Shown here one piece after another: positions 52,632 through 63,373 of a stretch of 64,000 nucleotides of DNA. A program made the translations under genes and the position numbers. Origin of the DNA: Alloalcanivorax dieselolei B5. GTDB lineage: Bacteria; Pseudomonadota; Gammaproteobacteria; Pseudomonadales; Alcanivoracaceae. The first letter of the stretch is position 1; every line of letters begins with the position of its first letter. The stretch spans positions 3,224,001 through 3,288,000 of the forward strand of contig NC_018691.1 in the NCBI RefSeq assembly GCF_000300005.1. Direction: 5' to 3'. The notes under the pieces were generated by a model, which was given only the letters and a program-made list of their open reading frames with translations, searched no databases and had not been told where the DNA came from.

Positions 52632-55442
52632 TTGATCAAGGACGCACCGAACCGTTCAATCTGGCTCGCACTTTCGGGCTTGCTCATCTTACTGCTGTCG
52701 GTAAGCGCGCACGCCGTGGAAGCGGTGGTCATCAACAACGGCGACGATGACCTCTCGCCCTATTCCCACCTGGACTATTTCTGCGCCCCGGCCAATCAGG
52801 TACCCGACCGCGACACCCTGACCCGTGATCCGCAACGCTGGCCGTGGCAACCGGCCGGTGAGCACGCCCCCAATCTCGGCTTCACCCGGGACCATTGCTG
52901 GTTCCGGCTGCCCGTGGAGAACCGGGATCCAGCGCGCACCGACTGGCGCCTGGAAATCCCCTACGGCCTGTTGGGGCGGCTACAAGTGTACGTGCTGGAC
53001 AGGCAAAATGCGCTGCTCTCGGAGTATCGGGCCGGGATCGATCTGCCCTTCCAGGCGCGCCCGGACCACCACACCCTGCCGGCATTCCCGTTAAAGCTGC
53101 CCGCCGGCGAGCCGCGCACCGTACTGATGCTGGTGGATTCCGCCCACAGCATTCAACTGCCCATGCAGTTGCTCAGTTCGGAGCGTTTTCATCAGCAGTT
53201 GCAGCACAGGACGCTGCTGCAAGGCCTGTTCTTCGGCGGCATGCTGGTGATGATTCTCTACAATCTGGTGCTGTTCTTCACCATCCGCGAGCGCGTTTAT
53301 CTGCTGTACGTTTGCTGGTCCCTGGTGGTGACCCTGTTCATGGCCACGTTACACGGGTTCAGCCAGCAATATCTGTGGCCGGGTTCCGCTTTGATCAGTC
53401 AGTACTCGGTGCATTACCTGCTGCCGCTGATCGTCATCATGCCGTCGCTGTTCAGCCTCAATTTCCTCAGTCTGGCGGAGCGGGCGCCGCCGCTGGCCCA
53501 GTTGCTCAGGGGGCTGGTGACGGTGGGCGTGGTGCTGCTGTTGGCGGCCCCCTTCATCAGCCGCGATACGCTGATCCCGATCTGCGTGCTGGCGATCCTG
53601 GTCATGGATGTCAGCATCATGGCGGTGGCGGTGGCCCGGGCTCTGGCTGGGGATCCCGACGCGCGCATTTTCACTCTGGCCTGGACCTGCTTCATGATCG
53701 GTGCCGCTACCATGGCGCTGAACAAATACGGCGTACTGCCACGGACCACGCTCACCGAGAATCTGGCGCAAATCGGCGTGTTCCTGGATGTGGTGCTGTT
53801 GTCCCTGGCGCTGGCCCGGCGCATCACCCGGCTCAAGGAGGCCCACGCCCATTCCGTGCGCGACAAGGCGGTGGCCGAGATGGAAGCGTTCAAGGCCGGC
53901 GCCCGCAACCAGGCCAAGAGCGAGTTCCTGGCCACCATGAGCCACGAAATCCGCACCCCCATGAACGGCATCATCGGCATGACCGACCTGCTGCGGCGCA
54001 CTGATCTGACGCACCAGCAGGGTCAGTATGTGGACACCATTTATCAGTCCACCCAGTCGCTGGTGACGGTCATCAATGACATTCTCGATTACTCGCGCAT
54101 CGAGTCGGGCAAGCTGGAACTGGAGCTTCAGGAAGTGGACCTGGAGGCCCTGGTGGATGATTGCGTGCGGCTGTTCACCGCCCGCGCCAACGAAAAACGG
54201 CTGCCTCTGTACACCTACATTGACTCGCGGGTGCCGCAGCACATCCAGGCCGACCCGATCCGCCTCAAGCAGATTCTCACCAATCTGCTCAGTAACGCCT
54301 TCAAATTCACCGACCGCGGCCAGGTGGCCCTGCACCTGACCGTGCGTCAGTCACCCGACGACCAGGGCTATTGCGTGCTGATGATGGAGGTGGTGGACAC
54401 CGGCCTCGGCCTGGACGAGGCGCAACAGCGCAATCTGTTCCAAGTGTTCAACCAGAGCCCCCACGGCGCCCGCCACAAGGCCCAGGGGGCCGGACTCGGG
54501 CTGACCATCTGCAAACGGCTGGTGCAGTTGATGGGCGGCGAGATCGGCGTATCCAGCTCGCTGGGGCGCGGTGCCACCTTCTGGTTGACCCTGCCCACCC
54601 GGGTTCAGCGCGGTCCACGGCAGGACCGGCCTCTGGCCGGCCGCAAGGTCATGCTGCTCAATCAGGACGCGGCCCTGTCGTTGAGCCTGTCCCAGTTGCT
54701 CACCCGCTGGGGCCTGCAAGTGTATGAGAACAGCGATGCCCGCGAAGCCCTGAACACCCGCCCGGCGGACCTTGAGGTGGATCTCCTGATCGCGGCGGAG
54801 GACAACCTGCAGCTGTGCGACGACCTGCTTGCCGCGCGACGCGCCTTCGGCAATCCGCCCCTGATGATCCTGCAGACCATTGGCGCCCAGTTGGAAGGTG
54901 AATTGCCGGAAGACATGCTGCTGCTGGAAACACCGGTATCGTCCCGGGGCCTGAAAAACACCCTGGGCCAGTTGCTGCGGCAGCAGCAACCGGTCACCCC
55001 CGAGGCAGACCCGCGCCCCACCGTCGGCGGCTCACCGCTGTCCCGACTGAATGTCATGGTGGTGGAAGACAACGCCGTGAACCAGTTGGTGATCGACTCC
55101 ATCCTGCGTTCACTGGGCATTCACGCCACCCTCCTCGACCACGGCGGCCAGGCGCTGGAACACGCGATGCAGACGCCGGGGGGCTGGGACGTGATCTTCA
55201 TGGACTGCGAAATGCCGGTCATGGACGGCTATCAGGCCACCCGCGAGATCCGCCAGTTCGAGGCGGACCGGGAAGTGGACCCGAGCTGGATCATCGCGCT
55301 GTCCGCCCACGCCACCAACGACTACGTGCAGAAAGCGCGGGAAGCCGGCGTGGACGACTACCTCAGCAAACCGGTCTCCCGCGACCAGGTGCTGGAGGCG
55401 CTGCAACGCAACCGGGCCATCGCCAATCTGAGCGCGCCTTAG
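52632..55442 (+). CDS. hybrid sensor histidine kinase with 7TM-DISM sensor and two REC domains
   Basis: The 936-residue membrane kinase has a signal peptide (about 1-29), an extracytoplasmic 7TMR-DISMED2 domain (about 35-180) and a 7TM region (about 200-400). These are followed by a HisKA domain with H438 in [12 protein letters not shown], a HATPase (about 535-660, DTGLGLDEA) and two receiver domains. The second receiver (about 800-925) keeps phospho-acceptor D858 in [11 protein letters not shown]. The first (about 670-790) is degenerate: no aspartate at the acceptor site, and ETP instead of the KP motif. The start is TTG at 52632. It resembles RetS/LadS-type sensors, whose ligand is often a carbohydrate. 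Confidence 0.85.
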   Translation: MIKDAPNRSIWLALSGLLILLLSVSAHAVEAVVINNGDDDLSPYSHLDYFCAPANQVPDRDTLTRDPQRWPWQPAGEHAPNLGFTRDHCWFRLPVENRDPARTDWRLEIPYGLLGRLQVYVLDRQNALLSEYRAGIDLPFQARPDHHTLPAFPLKLPAGEPRTVLMLVDSAHSIQLPMQLLSSERFHQQLQHRTLLQGLFFGGMLVMILYNLVLFFTIRERVYLLYVCWSLVVTLFMATLHGFSQQYLWPGSALISQYSVHYLLPLIVIMPSLFSLNFLSLAERAPPLAQLLRGLVTVGVVLLLAAPFISRDTLIPICVLAILVMDVSIMAVAVARALAGDPDARIFTLAWTCFMIGAATMALNKYGVLPRTTLTENLAQIGVFLDVVLLSLALARRITRLKEAHAHSVRDKAVAEMEAFKAGARNQAKSEFLATMSHEIRTPMNGIIGMTDLLRRTDLTHQQGQYVDTIYQSTQSLVTVINDILDYSRIESGKLELELQEVDLEALVDDCVRLFTARANEKRLPLYTYIDSRVPQHIQADPIRLKQILTNLLSNAFKFTDRGQVALHLTVRQSPDDQGYCVLMMEVVDTGLGLDEAQQRNLFQVFNQSPHGARHKAQGAGLGLTICKRLVQLMGGEIGVSSSLGRGATFWLTLPTRVQRGPRQDRPLAGRKVMLLNQDAALSLSLSQLLTRWGLQVYENSDAREALNTRPADLEVDLLIAAEDNLQLCDDLLAARRAFGNPPLMILQTIGAQLEGELPEDMLLLETPVSSRGLKNTLGQLLRQQQPVTPEADPRPTVGGSPLSRLNVMVVEDNAVNQLVIDSILRSLGIHATLLDHGGQALEHAMQTPGGWDVIFMDCEMPVMDGYQATREIRQFEADREVDPSWIIALSAHATNDYVQKAREAGVDDYLSKPVSRDQVLEALQRNRAIANLSAP

Positions 55443-55567
55443 CCGATTCTCCCGCGGGTCGCCCCCAAACCCGTTTTGTATCCGCCGGCGCGGCCGAATC
55501 AGGCGTGAAAATAACCGCCATGGCCAGTATCATAGCCGGTCCGATTCCGTCCACGATGTAGTCTTCC

Positions 55568-57601
55568 ATGAGCGACCAAACCCGTAAGATCCTGGTTACC
55601 AGCGCCCTGCCCTACGCCAATGGCCCGATTCACCTGGGTCATCTGCTGGAATACATTCAGACCGATATCTGGGCGCGCTTCCAGAAACTGCGTGGCGTCA
55701 ATTGCCTTTATGTCTGCGCCGACGACGCTCACGGCACCGCCATCATGCTCAAGGCGCAGGAAAACGGCATCACGCCGGAGCAGCAGATCGCCCAGGTGAA
55801 AGCCGATCACGAACGGGATTTCGCCGACTTCCTGATCCGCTTCGATAATTACTACAGCACCCACAGCCCGGAGAACAAGGCGCTCTCCGAAATGGTGTTC
55901 CAGCGTAACAAGGACGCCGGCTACATCGTCGAGAAGACCATCACCCAGCTCTACGACCCGGAAAAGGGCATGTTCCTGGCCGACCGCTTCGTCCGCGGCA
56001 CCTGCCCGAAATGCAAATCCCCGGATCAGTACGGCGACAACTGCGAGGTGTGCGGCGCCACCTACTCGCCAGCGGAGCTGATCGAGCCCTATTCCGCCAT
56101 CAGCGGCGCCACTCCGGTGGAAAAAGACGTCACTCAGTTATTCTTCGACCTGCCCCAGTTCGAACAGTTGCTGCGCGAATGGACCCGCTCCGGCTCCCTC
56201 CAGGAAGGGGTGGCCAACAAGCTTCAGGAATGGATGGAAGACCTGCAGCCCTGGGACATCTCCCGGGAGGCCCCCTATTTCGGCTTCGAAATTCCCGGCT
56301 ATCCGGGCAAGTTCTTCTATGTCTGGCTGGACGCCCCGATCGGTTACATGGCCAGCTTCCAGAACCTTTGCCAACGTGAAGGGCTGGATTTCGATGAGTA
56401 CTGGCAACCGGACTCCAAGACCGAGCTGTATCATTTCATCGGCAAGGACATCATCAACTTCCACGGCCTGTTCTGGCCGGCGATGCTGGACGGCGCCGGG
56501 CTGCGCAAACCCACCGCCATTTTCAGTCATGGCTTCGTCACCGTGAACGGCGCCAAGATGTCCAAGTCCCGCGGCACCTTCATCAAGGCACGCACCTATC
56601 TGGAGCATCTGAACCCGGAGTACCTGCGCTATTACTTCGCCGCCAAACTCAACAACCGGGTGGACGACTTCGATCTCAACCTGGCCGACTTCGCCCAGCG
56701 CGTAAACACCGACCTGGTCGGCAAGGTGGTGAACATCGCCAGCCGCACCGGTAACTTCGTCAAGAAATTCGGCGGTACTCTGAGTGCCCAGATGGATAAT
56801 CCATTACTGGTGCGAGAAGCCCAGGAAGCGGCCCCTCGCATCGCCGAATTCTATGAACAACGTGAGTTCGGCAAGGCCATGCGCGAGATCATGGCGCTGG
56901 CCGATCACGCCAACGGCTACATCGCCGACAAGGCCCCCTGGACCCTGGCCAAGGAAGAGGGTCGGGAACAGGAAGTGCTGGCTGTGTGTACCACTGCCCT
57001 GAACGTGTTCCGTCTGCTGACGCTGTATCTGAAACCGGTATTGCCGGGTCTGGCGGAACGGGCGGAGCAATTCCTGGCGGTCGAACCGATGACCTGGGCG
57101 GATGCCGACAAGCTGCTGCTGGAGCACCCGATCAACAAGTTCACTCCGTTGATGGCGCGGGTGGATATGGCTCATATCGAAGCCATGCTGGAAGCGTCCA
57201 AGGATTCCACGCCGGCGGCGGCAACGAAAAAGGAAGACGACAGAGCGGCCAGGGCGGCGGAGCAAAGTGATGGTCACATTGATATCAGTGATTTCAGCAA
57301 AGTGCAGCTGCGCGTCGCCAGGGTGATCGAAGCGTCCCACGTGGAAGGCGCCGATAAACTGTTGTGTCTGCGGCTGGACGTCGGCGCACTCGGCGAGCGC
57401 ACCGTATTTTCCGGTATCAAAGCCAAATACAGCCCGGAACAATTGGACGGCCGGTTGCTGGTACTGGTAGCCAATCTGGCGCCACGCAAGATGAAATTCG
57501 GTGTTTCCGAAGGCATGATTCTGGCCGCCGGCCCCGGTGGCGAGGATATCTTCCTGCTGTCCCCGGACAGCGGCGCCGAACCCGGCATGGAAGTGGGCTG
57601 A
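55568..57601 (+). CDS. metG: methionyl-tRNA synthetase
   Basis: The 677-residue class I synthetase charges tRNA-Met. It has HLGH at 22-25 (the HIGH motif), a zinc knuckle [17 protein letters not shown] near 146-162, KMSKS at about 331-335, and a C-terminal EMAP/Trbp-like tRNA-binding domain (from about 575) joined by an Ala/Lys-rich linker. Length matches the E. coli dimeric form. It is followed by a strong terminator. Confidence 0.96.
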   Translation: MSDQTRKILVTSALPYANGPIHLGHLLEYIQTDIWARFQKLRGVNCLYVCADDAHGTAIMLKAQENGITPEQQIAQVKADHERDFADFLIRFDNYYSTHSPENKALSEMVFQRNKDAGYIVEKTITQLYDPEKGMFLADRFVRGTCPKCKSPDQYGDNCEVCGATYSPAELIEPYSAISGATPVEKDVTQLFFDLPQFEQLLREWTRSGSLQEGVANKLQEWMEDLQPWDISREAPYFGFEIPGYPGKFFYVWLDAPIGYMASFQNLCQREGLDFDEYWQPDSKTELYHFIGKDIINFHGLFWPAMLDGAGLRKPTAIFSHGFVTVNGAKMSKSRGTFIKARTYLEHLNPEYLRYYFAAKLNNRVDDFDLNLADFAQRVNTDLVGKVVNIASRTGNFVKKFGGTLSAQMDNPLLVREAQEAAPRIAEFYEQREFGKAMREIMALADHANGYIADKAPWTLAKEEGREQEVLAVCTTALNVFRLLTLYLKPVLPGLAERAEQFLAVEPMTWADADKLLLEHPINKFTPLMARVDMAHIEAMLEASKDSTPAAATKKEDDRAARAAEQSDGHIDISDFSKVQLRVARVIEASHVEGADKLLCLRLDVGALGERTVFSGIKAKYSPEQLDGRLLVLVANLAPRKMKFGVSEGMILAAGPGGEDIFLLSPDSGAEPGMEVG

Positions 57602-57627
57602 ACAAAACGGCCATGGACGGTGGCCAC

Positions 57628-57659
57628 AAAAAAAGCGGGCCTTTGGCCCGCTTTTTTTT
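57628..57659. terminator. bidirectional intrinsic terminator after metG
   Basis: GCGGGCC/GGCCCGC (57635-57641 with 57645-57651) has a 3-base loop, preceded by seven A and followed by eight T. It serves metG and, read the other way, the convergent Spy-like gene. Confidence 0.92.
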
Positions 57660-57676
57660 GCCAGACAACCTCGCGT

Positions 57677-58132
57677 TTAGCGTTGTTGCTGCTGTTGTTG
57701 CTGCATCTGCTGCATACGTTGTTGCATCTGACGCTGCTGTTCCTCCATTTTCTTCTGCAGCTCGGCGCGTTGCTCTTCGGTCATCACCGATTCCACCTGA
57801 GCTTGCAGCAGTACTGTTTTACCGGTGATCTCGCCCATCACTTCGCCCAGTTTCTTCGCCGTGCGAGTAATATTGCGCTCGCTGTAACCGGGCTTCACTT
57901 CGCCTTGCAGCTTTTCCTGAAGGCTGCGAGCTTCCGCCTGGAGCTTGCGGACCTCGGCATCGGTGGACTGAATCAGACCACGGATTTCCTTCTGCTGATC
58001 GTCGGTCAGATTGACCAGACTGGCCAGCTGCGCCACTTCATCCGGCTGCCCAGCCTGCTGCGCCTGAGCAGCCAGCGGCAAGCTCAGAGTCAAAGCCGTC
58101 AGGGCCACGCCGAGCAATCGAAAAAGTTTCAT
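57677..58132 (-). CDS. Spy/CpxP-like periplasmic protein
   Basis: The 151-residue exported protein has a signal peptide (cleavage near 24, AAQAQ) and a helical body with two LTxxQ-like motifs, NLTDDQQKEI near 42 and VMTEEQRAEL near 118. These motifs are typical of Spy/CpxP envelope-stress chaperones. The C-terminus is a low-complexity Q/M stretch ending in a run of seven glutamines. ATG 58132 is chosen over 58153, which would put seven residues before the basic signal start. Confidence 0.78.
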   Translation of the reverse strand: MKLFRLLGVALTALTLSLPLAAQAQQAGQPDEVAQLASLVNLTDDQQKEIRGLIQSTDAEVRKLQAEARSLQEKLQGEVKPGYSERNITRTAKKLGEVMGEITGKTVLLQAQVESVMTEEQRAELQKKMEEQQRQMQQRMQQMQQQQQQQR

Positions 58133-58153
58133 AACATCTCCATTGAAATTCAT

Positions 58154-58632
58154 CTTCAGGTCCGATACGCCGTGTACCCTATCTCATTCCCCCGGGAAAA
58201 ACGCGGTGCGGTATGGAAAACACGACACTTTTTACGCTTGTTCAACATCAGCGGGCCGTCGCCGGGACAACCGCTTATTCATGACTCGCGCGCCCCATTA
58301 CCCTGCATGAGAAGGCGGGTTAATGTCCAGCCCAGCCGCCACAAAACGGTCCGCCGGTCCCGGTCGAGCCGGCCATGGCCAGCCCCGGTAACCAGGATAT
58401 CGGTCGCCTACCGGAGAACGGAACGGCACTTGACTCACAACAAGCCTCCAAAAGGAAAATAGCCGCATAATCCAGCCGAAGAGGCGATGTCTTATAACGA
58501 AACCGCCGGGTAGGGCAAACAAAACCGTCTTGTTCGGCATATTTCCCTGTCCCATACTATGCCGCCTTCGTAAACTGGTGAGAAAACAGGCCTGCGACGC
58601 CTTGGCGTCGAGCGGCCGGACGGGCTTCTGTA
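58154..58632. other. 479-bp intergenic region before rsxA
   Basis: This divergent space holds the promoters of the Spy-like gene and the rsx operon. A hairpin with perfect 7-bp arms CGACGCC/GGCGTCG lies at 58595-58610, just before the rsxA ribosome site, and could affect translation. No gene-like frame was found. Confidence 0.4.
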
Positions 58633-59217
58633 ATGACCGACTACCTGCTCATTCTTGTCAGCGCAGTGCTGGTGAATAACTTCGTGCTGGTCCAGTTCCT
58701 GGGCCTGTGCCCGTTCATGGGTGTCTCCAATAAAGTGGAGACCGCCATCGGCATGTCCCTGGCCACCACGTTCGTGTTGACGCTGTCGTCGGTGCTCGCC
58801 TACCTCACCTGGGCCTATATCCTCCAGCCGCTGTCGCTGGAATACCTGCGTACCATCAGCTTTATCCTGGTGATCGCGGTGGCGGTGCAATTCACCGAGA
58901 TGTTCGTCAAGAAGGCCAGCCCGCTGCTGTATCGGGTGCTGGGCGTGTTCCTGCCGCTGATCACCTCCAACTGCGCGGTGCTTGGCGTGGCGCTGCTGAA
59001 CGTGCGCCAGGAAGACGCCACCTTCATGACCTCGCTGACCTATGGGTTCGGCGCCGCCCTCGGTTTTTCCCTGGTGCTGATACTGTTCGCCGCCATGCGC
59101 GAGCGAATCGCCGCCGCCGACGTGCCGGAAGCGTTTCGCGGCCCCAGTATCGGCCTGATCACCGCCGGTCTGATGTCACTGGCGTTCATGGGGTTTTCCG
59201 GGCTGGTGAAGTTATGA
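58633..59217 (+). CDS. rsxA: electron transport complex protein RsxA/RnfA
   Basis: The 194-residue membrane protein has six predicted helices, with [20 protein letters not shown] near 24 and the [15 protein letters not shown] segment near 112 that are typical of RnfA. Its cysteines C25 and C113 lie where the RnfA/RnfE pair holds a cluster. The Rsx complex moves electrons from NADH to ferredoxin-like acceptors, and in E. coli keeps SoxR reduced. It is the first gene of the operon. Confidence 0.93.
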   Translation: MTDYLLILVSAVLVNNFVLVQFLGLCPFMGVSNKVETAIGMSLATTFVLTLSSVLAYLTWAYILQPLSLEYLRTISFILVIAVAVQFTEMFVKKASPLLYRVLGVFLPLITSNCAVLGVALLNVRQEDATFMTSLTYGFGAALGFSLVLILFAAMRERIAAADVPEAFRGPSIGLITAGLMSLAFMGFSGLVKL

Positions 59218-59260
59218 AGGGACTGGACGCCAAGCGCCCGGCTCGTCCGGAGGCGCGATC

Positions 59261-59845
59261 ATGACCACGATCCTGATTGCCATCGCCGCACTGCTGGCAC
59301 TGGCCGCCGTATTCGGCGCCGCGCTGGGCTTCGCCTCGGAGAAGTTCAAGGTCGAGGGTGATCCCATTGTCGATCAGATCGACGCCCTGCTGCCGCAAAC
59401 CCAATGCGGCCAATGCGGCCATCCCGGCTGCCGTCCCTATGCCGAAGCCATCGCCAACGGCGAGGAACACAACCGCTGCCCGCCCGGCGGCGAGGTCACG
59501 GTGGAAGCGCTGGCCGAACTGCTCGGACGCGAGGTGCTGCCGCTGGACGACGATGGCAGCGAGGATGCCACGGTGAAGAAAGTGGCCTATATCCGCGAGG
59601 ACGAGTGCATCGGCTGCACCAAGTGCATCCAGGCCTGTCCGGTGGACGCCATCGTCGGCGCCGCCAAGCTGATGCACACAGTGATCGTCGATGAGTGCAC
59701 CGGCTGCGATCTGTGCGTGGAGCCCTGCCCGGTGGACTGCATCGACATGGTGCCGGTGGCCCCAACCCTCGGAACCTGGACCTGGCAGCGGCCGGCCGGC
59801 GCCGGCCAAAGCCCCGAACAACGCATCGACGTGGTGAATCTGTGA
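59261..59845 (+). CDS. rsxB: electron transport complex iron-sulfur protein RsxB/RnfB
   Basis: The 194-residue protein has one N-terminal membrane helix and a large iron-sulfur region. A [4Fe-4S] domain ([13 protein letters not shown] near 48-60 with a later RCPPGG) is followed by two ferredoxin clusters [12 protein letters not shown] near 117 and [12 protein letters not shown] near 147. This is the RnfB layout. The stop codon overlaps the start of rsxC. Confidence 0.94.
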   Translation: MTTILIAIAALLALAAVFGAALGFASEKFKVEGDPIVDQIDALLPQTQCGQCGHPGCRPYAEAIANGEEHNRCPPGGEVTVEALAELLGREVLPLDDDGSEDATVKKVAYIREDECIGCTKCIQACPVDAIVGAAKLMHTVIVDECTGCDLCVEPCPVDCIDMVPVAPTLGTWTWQRPAGAGQSPEQRIDVVNL

Positions 59846-62316
59846 TGTTGGCGAAACTGTTCCGGGGCGGCAGCCGCGAGATTTTCGACTTCCCCGGCGG
59901 CATTCACCCGCCAGAGCACAAGAGTGAGTCCAACACCACACCGATCCTCCCCGGCCCGCTTCCTGCGCAGCTGATATTGCCGTTGAACATGCATATCGGC
60001 GCCCCCGCCCGGCCCCTGGTCCAGGTCGGTGACAAGGTGCTCAAGGGGCAGCACTTGGCCGAAGGCAACGGCACCGTCAGCGCTCCGCTCCATGCGCCGA
60101 CTTCCGGCACCGTCGTTGCCATCGGCCCGCGCCCGATCCAGCACCCTTCCGGCATGGACGCCCAATGTCTGGTGCTGGAACCGGACGGCGAGGATCGCTG
60201 GGGAGATCGGGCATCGCTGGATGACCCTTTCGCACTGAGCCCCGGTGAATTGCTGGAACGTATCGCCGAGGCCGGCATCGTTGGCCTTGGCGGCGCCGGT
60301 TTTCCCACCTCGGTGAAGGTGTCACTGGGTGATCATCAGCGCGTGCGCGAACTGATCATCAACGGGGTGGAGTGCGAGCCTTTCATTACCGCCGACGACC
60401 GTCTGATGCGTGAAAGAGCGGCGGACATCGTTCAGGGCATCCAGGTGCTGCAGTACCTGCTGAACCCGGAACGGACCCTGCTCGGCATCGAGGACAATAA
60501 ACCGGAGGCCGCCGCCGCTCTGCGGGCTGCCGCCGTCGGCGCCGATATCGACGTCCGCGTGGTACCCACCAAGTACCCCTCCGGCGGCGAAAAACAGCTG
60601 ATTCAGTTACTCACCGGCAAGGAAGTCGGCAGCGGCGGTCTGCCGATCCAGGTCGGCGTGGTGTGCCAGAACGTGGGCACCGCCTACGCTCTGAAGCGAG
60701 CCCTGTTTGACGGCGAGCCGCTGATCAGCCGTATCACCACGGTGACCGGGGACGCGGTGGCGCGGCCGGGTAACTATGAGATTCTGCTCGGCACCCCGGT
60801 GGCGGCATTGCTGCAACACGCCGGTGTCGACAAGACCCGACTGCAACGGCTGGTACTGGGCGGCCCGATGATGGGCTTCACCCTGCACAATCCGGCGATC
60901 CCACTGGTGAAAACCAGCAATTGCCTGATCGCCGCATCCACTGATCTGCTGCCGGAACCGGAGCCTGAACAGGCCTGTATCCGCTGCGGCGCCTGCGCCA
61001 ATGCCTGCCCCGCCAGTCTGTTACCCCAACAGCTGTACTGGTACGCCAAGAACGACGATCTGGAGCGGGCTCAACAGCAGAATCTGATGGACTGCATCGA
61101 GTGCGGCGCCTGCGCCTATGTCTGCCCCAGCCATATTCCGCTGGTGCAGTATTACCGCTACGCCAAGGGTGAGATCCGTACCCAGGCGGCGGAGCGGGCC
61201 AAGGCGGACCGGGCCCGTGAGCGGTTCGAGGCCCGGCAGGCACGGGTGGAAAAGGAGCAGGCGGAGAAAGAGGCACGCCGCCGCGCGCGCCAGCAGGCCA
61301 ACCGCGCCCCCGCGCCCGCCGGAGACAACGCCGCCGCCCTCAAGCAAGCCTCTCTGGACGCCTCCAAGGCCGAGGCGGACCTCAAGAAACAGGTCGCCGA
61401 CGCCTCCGCCGCTTACAAGAACGCCCTGCGCGAGGCCAAGGCCGCGCTGGCGGAAGAGCGGGAGGATGCCGCCGCACTGCAAAGCCGGGCGGATACCCTG
61501 AAAGCAGAGGCGGACCGGCTCAAGGCCGCCCTGCGTGATGCTCGCGCCGGGAAGCCCGCAGAAGCCCCCACGGCCGCCCCGGATCCGGTGGAGGCACTGA
61601 AAAAGGCCGTGGCCGAGGCCTCGTCCGCCTACAAGGCCGCGGTGAAAGCGACCAAGGAAGCGGAACAAAACGAAGCCGATGATGTGGCCCGGTTGCGCGC
61701 TGAAGCGGACCGCCTGAAAGCCAAGGCGGACGAACTCAAGCAACAATTGCGGGACGCCAAGACCGCGGCGCCCGCCACGCCAAAAACAGCGCCGCCGCCC
61801 CCGGCCGCCACAGCCGCGCCGACAACGACCGAACCGGCCAGTGTCGGCGGTCAGGAGCCAGAAGGCGACGAAGAAACGGCCAAACGGCAAAAACGCCTGA
61901 ATGCCTTGAAGACCGCCTACAAGATGGCGCACAAGCAATACAAGGAAGCCCATTCCGCCCTTGACCGGGCCCGCCGCGACGGCGCGGTGGACCTGGCTAC
62001 GATGGAAGCCCGGGTGGAAAAACTCAAGGCCAAAACCGATCATACCCGCGATGCCCTGGACGCCTTGATGGACGAAACCAAGGCGTCGCTGCTCGCCCAT
62101 ACCGGCAAGGACCTGAAAACCCTCAAGCTGGACGCCGCCCGCGCGGAAACGGCACTGCGGGACAAGAGCGACGAGTTGAAACACCTGCGCGATACCGCCG
62201 ACGAAGACACCCTGAAACGGCTGACCTCGGAACTGGGCACCCTGGAACACGACGCTCATCTGGCGCGGCGGGCCCTGAAACAGGCCCTGGAAGAACACGG
62301 ACTGGCGGAAGAATGA
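59845..62316 (+). CDS. rsxC: electron transport complex subunit RsxC/RnfC
   Basis: The 823-residue protein is a NuoF-like flavoprotein. The core (about 1-450) holds the NADH/FMN part with GLGGAGFPTSVK near 150 and NGVECEPFITADD near 172; two [4Fe-4S] motifs, CIRCGACANACP near 378 and CIECGACAYVCP near 418, follow. From about 450 the protein is a Lys/Ala/Glu-rich coiled coil with three related units of about 60 residues (near 513, 585 and 687). Such a tail is common in proteobacterial RsxC but varies in length. The start ATG 59845 overlaps the rsxB stop. Confidence 0.93.
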   Translation: MLAKLFRGGSREIFDFPGGIHPPEHKSESNTTPILPGPLPAQLILPLNMHIGAPARPLVQVGDKVLKGQHLAEGNGTVSAPLHAPTSGTVVAIGPRPIQHPSGMDAQCLVLEPDGEDRWGDRASLDDPFALSPGELLERIAEAGIVGLGGAGFPTSVKVSLGDHQRVRELIINGVECEPFITADDRLMRERAADIVQGIQVLQYLLNPERTLLGIEDNKPEAAAALRAAAVGADIDVRVVPTKYPSGGEKQLIQLLTGKEVGSGGLPIQVGVVCQNVGTAYALKRALFDGEPLISRITTVTGDAVARPGNYEILLGTPVAALLQHAGVDKTRLQRLVLGGPMMGFTLHNPAIPLVKTSNCLIAASTDLLPEPEPEQACIRCGACANACPASLLPQQLYWYAKNDDLERAQQQNLMDCIECGACAYVCPSHIPLVQYYRYAKGEIRTQAAERAKADRARERFEARQARVEKEQAEKEARRRARQQANRAPAPAGDNAAALKQASLDASKAEADLKKQVADASAAYKNALREAKAALAEEREDAAALQSRADTLKAEADRLKAALRDARAGKPAEAPTAAPDPVEALKKAVAEASSAYKAAVKATKEAEQNEADDVARLRAEADRLKAKADELKQQLRDAKTAAPATPKTAPPPPAATAAPTTTEPASVGGQEPEGDEETAKRQKRLNALKTAYKMAHKQYKEAHSALDRARRDGAVDLATMEARVEKLKAKTDHTRDALDALMDETKASLLAHTGKDLKTLKLDAARAETALRDKSDELKHLRDTADEDTLKRLTSELGTLEHDAHLARRALKQALEEHGLAEE

Positions 62317-62347
62317 ATCCTATCGGAACACCAGGAGCGCAACGCAC

Positions 62348-63373
62348 ATGGCGCTGATCAACGCCTCCTCGCCCCACGCGCGCGGCCCGGTCGACACCGG
62401 CATGGTGATGCGCCAGGTGATCTACGCCACCCTGCCCGGCCTGGCGATCCTGACGCTCTTGTTCGGCATCGGCACTTTGCTGAACGTGATCTGGGCGATA
62501 CTGGTGGCGCTACTCTGTGAAGCGGCCATGCTGCGTGCACGCGGCCGCCCTGTCGCTTTGTACTTACGCGATGGCAGCGCCGTGGTCACCGCCGTGCTGC
62601 TGGCTCTGGCATTGCCCCCCACCGCGCCCTGGTGGCTGACGTTTATCGGCGTGGCGTTCGCCATTATCGTCGCCAAGCAGCTGTACGGTGGCCTGGGTAT
62701 GAATCCGTTCAACCCGGCCATGATCGGCTACGTGCTGTTGCTGATCTCCTTCCCGGTGGCGATGACCAACTGGGTCGGCGGCGCTCCCTATCGCACCCCC
62801 GATGTTCTGGAAAGCGTGCTTCAGTTCCTCGGCCATGGCGCGCTTGACGGCCTTTCCGGAGCAACCCCTCTGGACACCTTTCGAACCTTCGCCGGCAACG
62901 CCGATGCGCTGGACCGTATGATTGTTCTGCATGGTCGCTGGGCCGGGCTGGGCTGGGAATGGGTCAATCTGGCGTTTCTGCTCGGCGGGGTATATCTGCT
63001 GTTCCGGCGCGTGATCGGCTGGCACATTCCGCTGGCCTTTCTCGCCGGCCTCGCGGTGCCGGCGCTGATCGCCTGGCAGATCGACCCGCTGCGTTATGCC
63101 GATCCGCTGTTTCATCTGTTTTCCGGTGGCACCATGCTGGGCGCCTTTTTCATCGCCACCGATCCGGTCAGTGCCGCCACCAGCTCACGCGGGCGTCTGA
63201 TTTACGGCGCGCTGATCGGAATACTGATCTGGGTGATCCGCACCTTCGGCGGCTATCCGGACGCGGTGGCGTTCTCGGTGCTGCTGTTGAACCTGGCGGC
63301 GCCGTTCATTGACTACTACACCCGGCCACGCACCTATGGCCACGAACGCGCCAAGCGGGGAGCCGGCTCATGA
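62348..63373 (+). CDS. rsxD: electron transport complex subunit RsxD/RnfD
   Basis: The 341-residue membrane protein has about 10 helices and the covalent-FMN threonine T173 in LSGATPLD, the expected RnfD site. It starts 31 bp after rsxC and overlaps rsxG by ATGA. It is part of the membrane path of the complex. Confidence 0.93.
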   Translation: MALINASSPHARGPVDTGMVMRQVIYATLPGLAILTLLFGIGTLLNVIWAILVALLCEAAMLRARGRPVALYLRDGSAVVTAVLLALALPPTAPWWLTFIGVAFAIIVAKQLYGGLGMNPFNPAMIGYVLLLISFPVAMTNWVGGAPYRTPDVLESVLQFLGHGALDGLSGATPLDTFRTFAGNADALDRMIVLHGRWAGLGWEWVNLAFLLGGVYLLFRRVIGWHIPLAFLAGLAVPALIAWQIDPLRYADPLFHLFSGGTMLGAFFIATDPVSAATSSRGRLIYGALIGILIWVIRTFGGYPDAVAFSVLLLNLAAPFIDYYTRPRTYGHERAKRGAGS

